Numbered from the stretch's first letter, positions 36,125 through 45,652 are shown. The stretch: DNA of 64,000 nucleotides from JACVCJ01 sp052437175 (GCA_052437175.1 JBQVOK010000012.1:1-64000); one strand, 5' to 3'. Notes: generated by a model from the letters alone, not told the origin. Made by a program: numbers and translations.

Positions 36125-37972
36125 ATGAAAAAACAAGTACTATTAACAGGAATGGTCCTGGTTTCGGGTTTTGCGTTTGCGCAGCAGGCCCAGGTGAAAC
36201 CTCAGGCAGAAAAGGCGGCGGCAACGTACAACCGCAAGGCAATGGTGGGAAATGAAGTGCTGGGCTCTATTATGGCTCCGGCAAATCCCTATGTAAATAA
36301 CAAAAGCACAGATTTTGAACTGGGTTACCCGATCGGTAATACCTATTATGACCTGCAGACGAACGGAAGTCTCTGCTCCCGTATTGTGAATTTTGACGAT
36401 AATACGGTAGCTGCCACCTGGACCTTCGGTTCCACGGCGCCTTCCTTCGCAGAGCGCGGTACCGGGTACAACTACCTGAACGCTGCGTCTGACTGGCGTG
36501 CCATTCCCGGCGCCCGCGAAGAAGCCAGTGTACGTACCGGCTGGCCGAACATCGTAAAAGTAGGCAGCACGGCCGAGCTGGTATTCTCTCACCAGGGAAC
36601 CACCAACACGGTACACGTACTGCGTCGCGCTACCAAAGGCGCCGCTACCTGGGACCAGGATGCCGACATCGCACTCAGCGGTCTGTGGCCCCGTGTAGCC
36701 GTATCCGGCAATACCGTGCACGTAATTACCAACGGTAACCCCGATGCAGCTCCCACAGCCGGTCTTACCAGTCCGCTGTACTACCACCGTTCTACAGACG
36801 GCGGTGCTACCTGGAGCATTACAGACCAGATCATCCCCGCACTGGATTCCAGCCTGAACTACGGTTTCAGCGCCGACGGATACAGCATCGATGCCAGCGG
36901 AAACACCGTAGCCATCCTGGTAACGGATGATTACAATCCTACCTTCCTGCTGAAATCTACCGACGGCGGTAACAACTGGACACGTACCGATATCATCGAT
37001 CCGGGTCTGGGTAAATATTCTACCGTGGCTGCCGGTTCCATCTCCGATGTGAACAATGATGGCATTGCCGATACCATCAGCAACTCAGACGCCAGCGGCG
37101 CTGTGATCATCGACGGAAGCGGTGTGGTACACGCGTTCTTCGGCCTGATGCGCTACCTCGATGACGATCCGGCTGCAGATGCCAATACCAGCTTCTTCCC
37201 CGGAACAAACGGTCTGGCTTACTGGAGAGACAATAACCCCACACAGATCGACACCATTACCGGTGCCCTCGATATCGACGGCAGCGGCGTTCTGCTCGAT
37301 GACTATGCAGCCCAGGAGAACCTGGCCCTGTACTACCAGAGCCTTTCTTCATGGCCTTCTGTAGGTATCGACGCTTCGGGCAACCTGTACCTGGCTTACT
37401 CAGCCGTTATGGAAACCCTGAACGACGGTATGGATCCCTTCCAGTTCTACCGCCAGATCTATATCATGAAATCTACCGACGGTGGTAACAACTGGGATGC
37501 ACCTTACCACATTCCCACACAGTTCCAGTTCGGCGAATACATCTTCGCCAGCATCAACCGCAACATCACCAACAACGTAATTCATATCGTATGTCAGCGT
37601 GACGGTGCTCCGGGCCTCAACGTACGTGGCGATGAAGACCCTGCCGGCGATAACGAGATCCTGTACTTCCAGATCCCGACCAGCCTGCCCGAGAATCTCA
37701 GCGTAGCCGATATCCAGCAGAACAACGTGGTTGGTGTATACCCGAACCCCGCTGTAACCGATGCAACCGTTACCATTAATGCCGGTACCGCTGCTGAAGC
37801 TACCCTGCAGGTGATCGATATTACCGGTAAAACAGTGATCCTGCGTAACCAGAACGTTACAGCCGGTTACAACGCCGTAAACCTGGACGTTCAGAACCTG
37901 AGCGCCGGTATGTACTCTGTGAACGTTACCATCGGTAAAGATGTGTACACACAGAAACTGATCAAAAAATAA
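36125..37972 (+). CDS. Secreted Asp-box (sialidase-fold) protein with type A type IX sorting domain
   Basis: A 615-residue protein with a signal peptide (MKKQVLLTGMVLVSGFAFAQ) and several Asp boxes, STDGGATW, STDGGNNW twice and a degenerate ATKGAATW, spaced as in a beta-propeller. The C-terminal 80 residues form a sorting domain: VVGVYPNPAVTDATVTI, then IDITGKTVILRN, ending DVYTQKLIKK. No enzymatic residues are evident, so it may be a binding or structural surface protein. An ATG six bases upstream (36119) would add Met-Cys. Codon choice is strongly biased, which hints at high expression. A terminator follows. Confidence 0.88.
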   Translation: MKKQVLLTGMVLVSGFAFAQQAQVKPQAEKAAATYNRKAMVGNEVLGSIMAPANPYVNNKSTDFELGYPIGNTYYDLQTNGSLCSRIVNFDDNTVAATWTFGSTAPSFAERGTGYNYLNAASDWRAIPGAREEASVRTGWPNIVKVGSTAELVFSHQGTTNTVHVLRRATKGAATWDQDADIALSGLWPRVAVSGNTVHVITNGNPDAAPTAGLTSPLYYHRSTDGGATWSITDQIIPALDSSLNYGFSADGYSIDASGNTVAILVTDDYNPTFLLKSTDGGNNWTRTDIIDPGLGKYSTVAAGSISDVNNDGIADTISNSDASGAVIIDGSGVVHAFFGLMRYLDDDPAADANTSFFPGTNGLAYWRDNNPTQIDTITGALDIDGSGVLLDDYAAQENLALYYQSLSSWPSVGIDASGNLYLAYSAVMETLNDGMDPFQFYRQIYIMKSTDGGNNWDAPYHIPTQFQFGEYIFASINRNITNNVIHIVCQRDGAPGLNVRGDEDPAGDNEILYFQIPTSLPENLSVADIQQNNVVGVYPNPAVTDATVTINAGTAAEATLQVIDITGKTVILRNQNVTAGYNAVNLDVQNLSAGMYSVNVTIGKDVYTQKLIKK

Positions 37973-37992
37973 TACGTTATTCTATTGATAGA

Positions 37993-38021
37993 AAAGGCCT
38001 TCGGAAACGGAGGCCTTTTTT
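37993..38021 (+). terminator. Terminator after the Asp-box protein gene
   Basis: Stem AAAGGCCTTC with the complementary GGAGGCCTTT, small loop GGAAAC, and a T-run. Confidence 0.8.
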
Positions 38022-38066
38022 GTTGGGCCCGGCCGGAAGAAATTTATGCACAGCTTGCATCTTATA

Positions 38067-38080
38067 TTATGCACGCATAA
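38067..38080. promoter_or_regulatory. Palindromic operator candidate upstream of the MarR/fad operon
   Basis: TTATGC-AC-GCATAA is a perfect 6-bp inverted repeat ending 9 bases before the -7 element TATATTTG (38090-38097). Read on the minus strand, 38079-38064 is TATGCGTGCATAATAT, 15/16 identical to 9452-9467 before the acyl-CoA dehydrogenase. A further TTATGCAC lies at 38044-38051. Confidence 0.65.
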
Positions 38081-38089
38081 CATTTTTTT

Positions 38090-38097
38090 TATATTTG
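38090..38097 (+). promoter_or_regulatory. -7 promoter element of the MarR/fad operon
   Basis: TATATTTG fits the Bacteroidota -7 form and lies 15 bases before the ATG at 38113. Confidence 0.6.
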
Positions 38098-38112
38098 TGA
38101 AGATTTACCATT

Positions 38113-38550
38113 ATGAAAAGGGAAGACACCGTCGATTTCAACATAAAATACACCTGGCACCTGGTGTCGCGTATGTACAACAATGTGGCCCAGCAGTACG
38201 ATATTACCACCGCCATAGGCTTTGTATTGCTTAATATTGATGTAGATAACGGAACACCGGCCACAAAAATTGCCCCGCTGCTGGGCATGGAACCCCGCTC
38301 ACTTACGCGTATGCTGCGTACCCTGGAAGAAAAGGGGCTTATCTACCGCCGTGCCGATGAAGAGGACCGCCGCCTGGTGCGCATTATGCTTACCGATCTG
38401 GGCAAGGAAAAACGCGACATTGCACGTGACACTGTAAAGCACTTTAATAATTACATAAAATTATCGGTACCGGAACAGGAGTTGCGTACCTTTATAAAAG
38501 TAATGAAGCGCATCAACGAGCTTATTGAAAAAGAACAAATATTGTTTTAA
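38113..38550 (+). CDS. MarR family transcriptional regulator (likely fatty-acid degradation repressor)
   Basis: The 145-residue protein has the MarR winged-helix layout: an N-terminal helix, TPATKIAPLLGMEPRSLTRM as helix-turn-helix (about 53-72), LEEKGLIYRRADEEDRRLVR as recognition helix end and wing with the conserved D-x-R, and a C-terminal dimer helix. It is the first gene of an operon with the FadJ-like and thiolase genes. A palindrome of the size MarR dimers bind sits just upstream of its promoter and again before the acyl-CoA dehydrogenase, so I infer that it represses both. Acyl-CoA is the likely inducer by analogy. Confidence 0.88.
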   Translation: MKREDTVDFNIKYTWHLVSRMYNNVAQQYDITTAIGFVLLNIDVDNGTPATKIAPLLGMEPRSLTRMLRTLEEKGLIYRRADEEDRRLVRIMLTDLGKEKRDIARDTVKHFNNYIKLSVPEQELRTFIKVMKRINELIEKEQILF

Positions 38551-38571
38551 CGAAATAAAATATAAATTTTC

Positions 38572-41019
38572 ATGGAAATGACAGCTGTTAGTACATCGCC
38601 TGCGTACACGGGGAGCGTTCTTTCTAAAAGACGGATCCGCAAAACCGCCGTACTGGGTTCTGGTGTAATGGGATCGCAAATTGCCATGCACATGGCAGGC
38701 ATCGGGCTCGAAGTAATACTCCTGGACATCGCTCCGAAGGAGTTGCTGCCCGAAGAGGAGAAAAAAGGACTCAAACTCACCGACAAGGCGGTACGCAACC
38801 GCATTGTAAAAACGGCCTTCGACAGCGCCGTTAAACTGAATCCGGCCCCTTTATACGACAAAAAATTCGCTTCACGCATACAGCTCGGGAACTTCGAGGA
38901 CGATATGAAACTGATCGCCGGTTGCGACTGGGTGATCGAAGTAGTGGTGGAGCGTCTCGATATTAAAAAGATCGTGTACGAACAGGTGGAGCAGTACCGT
39001 AAACCGGGTACACTCATTACCTCGAACACATCCGGTATACCGATGGAACTGCTGATCGAGGGCCGCAGCGCCGATTTCCAGGCAAATTTCTGCGGAACGC
39101 ACTTCTTTAACCCGCCGCGCTACCTGCGCCTGCTGGAAGTGATCCCTTCCTCCAAAACAAATCCCGAAGTGGTGGATTTCTTCATGGAATACGGCAGCCG
39201 TTTCCTGGGTAAGACCACCGTGCTCTGTAAAGATACGCCGGCCTTCATCGCCAACCGTATCGGGGTATTCGGCATTATGGCCCTCTTCCATAACATCAAG
39301 GAACTGGGACTCACCATTGAAGAAATAGACAAACTTACGGGCCCGGTGCTGGGCCGCCCCAAATCGGCCACTTTCCGTACGGCAGACGTAGTGGGTCTGG
39401 ATACCCTGGTGAATGTAGCCAACGGTCTCAAGGCCAACCTGCCCGACGATGAGGCCAAAGCCTATTTCGAACTGCCGGAGTATCTCACCAAAATGATCGA
39501 GAACAAATGGCTGGGACAAAAGACCAAACAGGGCTTCTTTAAGAAAATGGCCGACGGCGAAATTTATTCGCTCAACCTGGATACCCTGGAATACGTTCCG
39601 CAGAAAAAAGTAAAATTCGCTACGCTGGAGGCCGCCAAACAGGTGGATAAACTCAGCGACCGCATCAAAGTGCTGATGAACGGCAAGGATGTGGCCGGCG
39701 ATTTCTACCGCAAAACAAACTTTGCCCTGTTCCAGTACGTGAGCAACCGCGTACCGGAGATCACCGACGATATCTACAAGGTAGACGACGCCATGAAAGC
39801 CGGTTTCGGCTGGCAGATCGGTCCTTTTGCCATGTGGGATGCCGTAGGGGTGAAATGGGCCGTTGAAAAAATGGAAGAGGCCGGTAACAAAGCCGCCGCA
39901 TGGGTATACGAAATGCTCTCGGCCGGTTTTGAAAGCTTCTATAAAGTAGAGAACGGAAAAACCCTGTATTACGACCTGCACAGCAAGTCCTACAAGGTGA
40001 TACCGGGTCGCGACAACTTTATTATCCTCAACAACATCCGCGATACCCAAAAGGTATGGAGCAACAGCGGAACCACGCTTACCGACCTGGGCGACGGCGT
40101 ACTGAACCTGGAATTCCACACCAAGATGAACTCCATCGGCGGCGAGGTGCTGCAGGGCATCCACAAAGCCATCGATATGGCCGAAAGCAAGGGCTACAAC
40201 GGTCTGGTGATCGGTAACCAGGGCGAAAACTTCTCTGCCGGTGCCAACCTGGCCATGGTGCTTATGCTGGCGGCCGAGCAGGAGTGGGACGAACTGAACT
40301 TTGCCATCAAGGCCTTCCAGAACGCCACCATGCGTGTACGTTACAGCTCTATTCCCGTAGTTGTGGCCCCGCACGGGCTAACGCTCGGAGGCGGCTGTGA
40401 ACTGTGCCTGCATGCCGATGCCGTGGTAGCTGCGGCCGAAACCTATATCGGCCTGGTAGAAGTAGGTGTGGGGGTGATCCCCGGTGGCGGCGGAACCAAA
40501 GAATTTGCCCTGCGCGTAAGCGACGAACTGAAAGAAGAAGATATACGCATCCCTACGCTGAAGAACCGCTTCCTGACCATCGGTCAGGCCAAAGTGGCCA
40601 CCAGCGCGTACGAAGCCTTTAACCTGGGCATACTGCGCCCCGGACAGGATAAAGTAGTGGTGAATATCGACCACCAGCTGCAGGAAGCCAAACGCGAAGT
40701 ACTGCGCCTGGCCGAAGCCGGTTACACACAAAAACCGCAGCGTAACGACATTACCGTACTGGGCCGCGAAGGTCTGGGCGTGGTATATGCCGGCGCCAAC
40801 AGCATGTACAGCGGACATTACATCAGCGAGCACGACGTACTCATTTCCCAGAAACTGGGTTATGTACTCTGCGGCGGCGATCTGAGCGAACGTACCGTGG
40901 TAAGCGAGCAGTACCTGCTGGACCTGGAGCGCGAAGCCTTCCTGAGCCTGCTCGGTAACCGCAAGACCCTGGAACGTATACAGCACACGCTGAAAACCGG
41001 TAAACCACTCAGAAACTAA
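38572..41019 (+). CDS. fadJ-like: 3-hydroxyacyl-CoA dehydrogenase / enoyl-CoA hydratase fusion (beta-oxidation)
   Basis: The 815-residue bifunctional enzyme has the dehydrogenase part first: NAD-binding VLGSGVMGSQIAMHMAGIG (about 27-45), GTHFFNPPRYLRLLEV and a C-terminal HAD domain to about residue 480. The crotonase part follows (about 505-720), with NFSAGANLAMVL and LTLGGGCELCLHADA, and ENFSAG/GLVEVGVGVIPGGGGTKE carrying the catalytic acids. This order, dehydrogenase before hydratase, is opposite to E. coli FadB/FadJ and common in Bacteroidota and Firmicutes. It lies 21 bases after the MarR gene and 44 before the thiolase gene. Confidence 0.95.
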   Translation: MEMTAVSTSPAYTGSVLSKRRIRKTAVLGSGVMGSQIAMHMAGIGLEVILLDIAPKELLPEEEKKGLKLTDKAVRNRIVKTAFDSAVKLNPAPLYDKKFASRIQLGNFEDDMKLIAGCDWVIEVVVERLDIKKIVYEQVEQYRKPGTLITSNTSGIPMELLIEGRSADFQANFCGTHFFNPPRYLRLLEVIPSSKTNPEVVDFFMEYGSRFLGKTTVLCKDTPAFIANRIGVFGIMALFHNIKELGLTIEEIDKLTGPVLGRPKSATFRTADVVGLDTLVNVANGLKANLPDDEAKAYFELPEYLTKMIENKWLGQKTKQGFFKKMADGEIYSLNLDTLEYVPQKKVKFATLEAAKQVDKLSDRIKVLMNGKDVAGDFYRKTNFALFQYVSNRVPEITDDIYKVDDAMKAGFGWQIGPFAMWDAVGVKWAVEKMEEAGNKAAAWVYEMLSAGFESFYKVENGKTLYYDLHSKSYKVIPGRDNFIILNNIRDTQKVWSNSGTTLTDLGDGVLNLEFHTKMNSIGGEVLQGIHKAIDMAESKGYNGLVIGNQGENFSAGANLAMVLMLAAEQEWDELNFAIKAFQNATMRVRYSSIPVVVAPHGLTLGGGCELCLHADAVVAAAETYIGLVEVGVGVIPGGGGTKEFALRVSDELKEEDIRIPTLKNRFLTIGQAKVATSAYEAFNLGILRPGQDKVVVNIDHQLQEAKREVLRLAEAGYTQKPQRNDITVLGREGLGVVYAGANSMYSGHYISEHDVLISQKLGYVLCGGDLSERTVVSEQYLLDLEREAFLSLLGNRKTLERIQHTLKTGKPLRN

Positions 41020-41063
41020 TCCGGACTTTATCTGTTTAAAATCAAACTAAAAAAACAAGAACA

Positions 41064-42242
41064 ATGAGTACATCATATATAGTAGGCGGATACAGAAGTG
41101 CGGTGGGTAAAGCTCCCCGCGGCTCTTACCGTTTTTTGCGTCCCGATGACCTGGCCGTTCAGGTGATCCAGAAACTGCTGGCCGATTTTCCGCAGCTCGA
41201 CGTAAACCGTATCGAAGACGTTATTGTAGGTAATGCCACTCCCGAGGCCGAACAGGGCCTTAATATGGGTCGTATGATCTCCCTGATGGGACTGAAGACC
41301 GATACCGTACCGGGTATGACCATTAACCGTTACTGTGCTTCCGGCCTGGAAGCCATTGCCATTGCCGATGCCAAGATCCGCAGCGGTCAGGCCGACTGTA
41401 TCCTGGCCGGTGGGGCCGAATCGATGAGCCCGATCCCTTTCGGCGGCTGGCGTATCGTGCCCAATTTTGAATATGCCAAAGATTTTCCTACTTATTACTG
41501 GGGCATGGGTCTTACTGCCGAAGAAGTGGCCAAGCGCTACAAAGTATCGCGCGAAGACCAGGACGCCTTTAGCCTGCAGAGCCACGAACGTGCCGTAAAT
41601 GCACTGAAAAGCGGCCATTTTGCCGATCAGATCGCGCCCGTTACCGTGAAACAGGTGTACGTGGACGAAGCCGGTAAGCGTAAGGAAAGATCCTACGAGG
41701 TAACCCTGGACGAAGGTCCGCGTGCCGACAGTAACCTGGCCGCGCTGGCCAAATTACGCCCGGTATTCATGGCCGATGGTACCGTAACCGCCGGTAATGC
41801 CTCACAAACCTCCGACGGAGCCGCTTTTGTACTCCTGATGAGCGAAAAATTTATGAAAGAACTCGGTATCGAACCGGTAGCCCGCATGGTATCTTATGCC
41901 GCCGTGGGACTGGAACCGGCCATTATGGGCGTAGGTCCCATTTATGCCATTCCGAAGGCCCTGGACAAAGCAGGACTTACCAAGAACGATATTGGTGTTA
42001 TAGAACTGAACGAGGCTTTTGCCTCCCAGTCACTGGCCATCGTACGCGAACTGGGTCTCGATCCGGCTAAGGTGAACCCTAACGGAGGCGCCATCGCCCT
42101 GGGACACCCGCTTGGTTGTACCGGTACCAAACTTACCGTGCAGGTGCTGAGCGAACTGAAACGCACACAGCAGAAATACGGTATGGTTACCATGTGCGTA
42201 GGAACGGGCCAGGGTGCCGCCGGAATTTTTGAACGTTTATAA
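41064..42242 (+). CDS. fadA-like: Acetyl-CoA acyltransferase (3-ketoacyl-CoA thiolase)
   Basis: The 392-residue thiolase catalyses the last step of beta-oxidation. The nucleophilic cysteine lies in NRYCASGLEAIAIA (about residue 91). The general signature NPNGGAIALGHPLGCTGTK (with the catalytic His) and the second active cysteine in CVGTGQGAAGIFE are both present. It is cotranscribed with the FadJ-like gene and terminated by a hairpin 20 bases later. Confidence 0.96.
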   Translation: MSTSYIVGGYRSAVGKAPRGSYRFLRPDDLAVQVIQKLLADFPQLDVNRIEDVIVGNATPEAEQGLNMGRMISLMGLKTDTVPGMTINRYCASGLEAIAIADAKIRSGQADCILAGGAESMSPIPFGGWRIVPNFEYAKDFPTYYWGMGLTAEEVAKRYKVSREDQDAFSLQSHERAVNALKSGHFADQIAPVTVKQVYVDEAGKRKERSYEVTLDEGPRADSNLAALAKLRPVFMADGTVTAGNASQTSDGAAFVLLMSEKFMKELGIEPVARMVSYAAVGLEPAIMGVGPIYAIPKALDKAGLTKNDIGVIELNEAFASQSLAIVRELGLDPAKVNPNGGAIALGHPLGCTGTKLTVQVLSELKRTQQKYGMVTMCVGTGQGAAGIFERL

Positions 42243-42261
42243 GAATTTCAATCTGCTTCAG

Positions 42262-42292
42262 AAAGCTGCTGTGTATTCAGCAGCTTTTTTTT
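42262..42292 (+). terminator. Terminator of the fad operon
   Basis: Perfect 9-bp stem AAAGCTGCT / AGCAGCTTT followed by a T-run, 20 bases after the thiolase stop. Confidence 0.85.
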
Positions 42293-42348
42293 CAGCTCAT
42301 TCCCTTACATTATCAAATTGTTAATTTTATACGTAAAAATTACATCAA

Positions 42349-44520
42349 GTGAAAAAAGCCCTGTATCTGCTGTTTTTTCTGGCTGTTCCGGCTCTCCGGG
42401 CACAGCTTAGCCGCTTTCCCTATGTGCAGAGTACTACACCCACCAGTACCATCATCGCCTTTAAAACACCGCTGCCCACAACGGGTTCCGTGGCCTTCGG
42501 CCCTTCGGCGGCACTAATGACCGATTCGTTGTTCGAAACGGGAGCGGCCACTACACACCACGCCCTTACCCTGGGCGGACTGCAACCCAATACCACGTAC
42601 TATTACCGGGTATATTCCAACGGCGTACTGCAGGCGGCCGAGTATTTTAAAACGGCCAACGATTCCTCACAGCAGCAGTTTTCTTTTATCCAGTACGGCG
42701 ACTGTGGTTTCAACAGCAGTATGCAGCACCAGATAGGTGCGCTGATGGAGGCCGATAATGCCGAATTTGCCGTGGTCTGCGGCGATGTGGACCAGGGCGG
42801 CATCCCGCACGTAAGTTCGGCCAGCGGCGGCGATAATTACGACGAGATCTTCTTCGATATCTACAACAACGGCACCACGACCAAAATGCTCTCCCGCGAG
42901 TGCCATTACACCGCCATCGGTAACCACGATACCTATGCCAATAACGGGCTTACCTATATGCAGGAATTTCACCTGCCGCACAACAATCCCGACAGCTCGG
43001 AACGCTATTATTCCTTTACCTGGGGCGATGCCCTGTTCATTGCACTGGACGTGATCACACCTTTTGATCCGACCAGCTTCCCCATAAACCAGGCCGACCT
43101 GGAAGACCGCTGGTGGACCGATTTTCGCGCCGGATCGCCACAGTACGTATGGCTGGAAGATCAGCTGCGCTGCAACGACCGCAAATGGACCTTCGTGTAT
43201 TTTCATGAAGGGCCCTGGACCAATTACTGGGGCGTGGATTATTCTATACCGAACTTCCTCGGTGGCGATTATTACCAGTTCACGGGCAACGTAATGGTAC
43301 GCCAGCACCTGGTGCCGCTTTTTGAGCAGTATAAGGTAGATTATGTACTCGTAGGGCACTCACACCTGTACGAAAAAGGCGAGAAGAACGGTGTAAAGTA
43401 CATTACTTCGGGTTCGGCCGGCGACGGTAGTGTAAATGCCAATGTACAATATGCCAATCACCCGGAGATACAGCTTTCCATACTCGACAATGTGTATGTA
43501 AAATTCTTCGTGAACCAGGATTCGGTGCGTTTCAACGTCATCAATAAGAACAGCCAGCTCATCGACTCCGAATTCAAGACCAAGGGCTATACACCGTATT
43601 CGGTGCAGGCTACCGTGGTTTCCCCGGCCTGTAACGGCGCCGCGGATGGTTCGGCCTCGCTCAGCATACAGGGGCCGCGTCCGCCGTACAGCGTGCAGTG
43701 GTTCGACGGAACTTCGGGTAATACACATACCGGCCTGGCCGCAGGCACCTATTATGCCTATATTACCGACGGACAGGGCTGCGAAAAAGTGACCCAGGTA
43801 AGCGTAACAGACCCCGTGTTCTTTTCTCCGGCCATACAAAGTGCACAGAATTCCCCGGCCCAGATCTGTGCCGGACAGGACCTTACCTTACAATGTGGCA
43901 ACTTTGCGTCTTACCTCTGGAGCACAGGCGCTGTAACGCCCCAGATCCAGGTGAGCGCAGCCGGTTCTTACACGGTAACGGTAACCGATTCGCTGGGTTG
44001 TTCCAAAACCTCGGCGCCATTCGTGGTAACCCTGCTTCCCGCACCGGATGCCCAGTTCAGCGCCGGACAGAACGGTCTTAATTACGTATTTACAGCCCAG
44101 GACGCCAGTGCCACTTCCTATCAGTGGGATTTTGGCGACGGTACCCAGCTGACACATACCCAGCCGACCATTTTCCATTCCTATACGCAAAACGGCACCT
44201 ACACGGTAACGCTTACCGTAAGCGGCCCCTGTGGAACGGATACCTATACGCAAACAGTTTCTTCATCGGTATCGCTGGAAGAAAAAGAACTTTTCCCCGT
44301 ATCGGTATACCCGAACCCGGCCGGAGAGAGCGTATGGATAGAGGCCGAAGGCCTGTCGCGCGTGCAGCTCTACGATATTTCAGGCAAGTGCCTGCAGGAT
44401 AAAGGCTTCAGCGGCGCTAACAAGCAACAGCTCGACGTATCGGCATACCGTCCGGGCGTTTACTGGCTGCAGATCCGCGGCAGCAAAGGCAGTGTCATCC
44501 GTAAGATAAGCGTACAGTAA
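42349..44520 (+). CDS. Secreted purple-acid-phosphatase-like metallophosphoesterase with PKD and type IX sorting domains
   Basis: The 723-residue protein starts with GTG (KKALYLLFFLAVPALRAQ is the signal peptide). Residues about 20-105 form an FN3-like N-terminal domain as in purple acid phosphatases. The catalytic domain shows QYGDCG, VVCGDVDQGG, AIGNHDTY, YFHEGPW and VGHSHLYEKG. The usual GDxxY tyrosine is not at its place in GDVDQ. Two Ig/PKD-like domains follow, including SYQWDFGDGTQLTHTQP, then a sorting domain (SVYPNPAGESVWIEA ... GSVIRKISVQ). It probably hydrolyses phosphate esters outside the cell. Confidence 0.9.
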   Translation: MKKALYLLFFLAVPALRAQLSRFPYVQSTTPTSTIIAFKTPLPTTGSVAFGPSAALMTDSLFETGAATTHHALTLGGLQPNTTYYYRVYSNGVLQAAEYFKTANDSSQQQFSFIQYGDCGFNSSMQHQIGALMEADNAEFAVVCGDVDQGGIPHVSSASGGDNYDEIFFDIYNNGTTTKMLSRECHYTAIGNHDTYANNGLTYMQEFHLPHNNPDSSERYYSFTWGDALFIALDVITPFDPTSFPINQADLEDRWWTDFRAGSPQYVWLEDQLRCNDRKWTFVYFHEGPWTNYWGVDYSIPNFLGGDYYQFTGNVMVRQHLVPLFEQYKVDYVLVGHSHLYEKGEKNGVKYITSGSAGDGSVNANVQYANHPEIQLSILDNVYVKFFVNQDSVRFNVINKNSQLIDSEFKTKGYTPYSVQATVVSPACNGAADGSASLSIQGPRPPYSVQWFDGTSGNTHTGLAAGTYYAYITDGQGCEKVTQVSVTDPVFFSPAIQSAQNSPAQICAGQDLTLQCGNFASYLWSTGAVTPQIQVSAAGSYTVTVTDSLGCSKTSAPFVVTLLPAPDAQFSAGQNGLNYVFTAQDASATSYQWDFGDGTQLTHTQPTIFHSYTQNGTYTVTLTVSGPCGTDTYTQTVSSSVSLEEKELFPVSVYPNPAGESVWIEAEGLSRVQLYDISGKCLQDKGFSGANKQQLDVSAYRPGVYWLQIRGSKGSVIRKISVQ

Positions 44521-44559
44521 ATACCATATACACCATAGACAAACACCTGTACGTTATGA

Positions 44560-44589
44560 AGAGAGAATCCCCGCGGTTCTCTCTTTTTT
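44560..44589 (+). terminator. Terminator of the phosphoesterase gene
   Basis: Stem AGAGAGAA / TTCTCTCT around TCCCCGCGG, with T-run. Confidence 0.8.
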
Positions 44590-44620
44590 ATTGCCGGGAT
44601 TTTACGAACTTCGTACGGAT

Positions 44621-45652
44621 ATGGATAAAGAGCAGGACACCGAAATATCGAAGAAAAAGCCCAATTATCCGCTGGGCAGCGGTTTGCGTGCCTACCTGCA
44701 GGAATACGCGCGCGCGCGTACCCTGCCCGTGATGTACGAAGACCTGCTGTATTTCGAAGGTACCGTATCCGTATACGATAAGTACGGCAGGGATACCCTC
44801 TGGGAAACGGCCATGTACCGCCAGCCCGACCTGTCAGCGCTGCACGAAGGCCTCAAACAGATCTATGCCATTCTGAAGGCCGGCGGCGAAAGCCCGGAAC
44901 ACATGCAGCACCTGCACATCGAGCGTATCGACTACTGTACGTTCGGTAATTCACATCCGTTTCGTATACGTATCGTGAACAATTTCAACGATAACTACGA
45001 CTATTTTTACATTAAGAAGGCCGACGCCTCCCGCGTGTACGGACTGGAACTGGAGCATATACTTTCACCGTCGCGCATGAACTACTTTACCGACCGTTCC
45101 ACCCTGGTCGAGGAGCATATAGCCGGTATCCCGGGCGATCAGTTCATACAGGCGTACATGGAGAACCCGGGCTTTAACAAAGTGCGTATAGCCAAGGAAT
45201 TCGTTAAGTTCAACGAGCGCTGTTTTGTACGTCTGCTGGGCGATATGCGCAGTTACAACTATGTATTCGACATTACGCCTGATTTCGAAGAGGTGCAGTT
45301 CCGTATACGGGCCATCGACTTCGATCAGCAGAGCTACGAAGGTAAGAAGAACGTATACCTGCCGCAGTTCTTCAAAGAGAACAACCCGCTGGTGCAACTG
45401 GTGCGCGAACTGCTTTCGCCGGGCAATATAGAACAGTATAAAAAAGAGGAGAGGGCCCTGATCCTGCGCCGGAGCCAGGCCGCCCGGCAACAGCTGAACG
45501 CCCTGCTGGCAAATATGGAGACCGATACGCTTTCTTCCCCGGAAAAATTGAAACAGCTGCGTACAGAACTGGCTGATTTTTATTCGGATGCAGGTTTTCT
45601 CCACTGTGAAAGTATGGGTGCCCTGGTAAAACGTTCCCTGGAACAGTTGTAG
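44621..45652 (+). CDS. Unknown protein with a kinase-fold-like signature
   Basis: The 343-residue cytoplasmic protein is not one I can name. In the middle it carries DYFYIKKADASRVYGLELEH (about 126-145, with a Lys and a later Glu as in kinase N-lobes). Later it shows LLGDMRSYNYVFD (about 206-218) and FRIRAIDFDQQSYEG (about 227-241). The D-x4-N and I-D-F-D patterns match the catalytic and metal-binding loops of aminoglycoside/choline-kinase-type folds (HGDxHxxN and IDFxxA), except that His is Leu. The function is therefore inferred as a possible phosphotransferase or pseudokinase. ATG 44621 is preferred over an upstream TTG at 44591. Confidence 0.65.
   Translation: MDKEQDTEISKKKPNYPLGSGLRAYLQEYARARTLPVMYEDLLYFEGTVSVYDKYGRDTLWETAMYRQPDLSALHEGLKQIYAILKAGGESPEHMQHLHIERIDYCTFGNSHPFRIRIVNNFNDNYDYFYIKKADASRVYGLELEHILSPSRMNYFTDRSTLVEEHIAGIPGDQFIQAYMENPGFNKVRIAKEFVKFNERCFVRLLGDMRSYNYVFDITPDFEEVQFRIRAIDFDQQSYEGKKNVYLPQFFKENNPLVQLVRELLSPGNIEQYKKEERALILRRSQAARQQLNALLANMETDTLSSPEKLKQLRTELADFYSDAGFLHCESMGALVKRSLEQL

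Noticed and set aside
38872..40374. Minus-strand open frame of 500 codons
   Set aside because: Antisense shadow of the FadJ-like gene.
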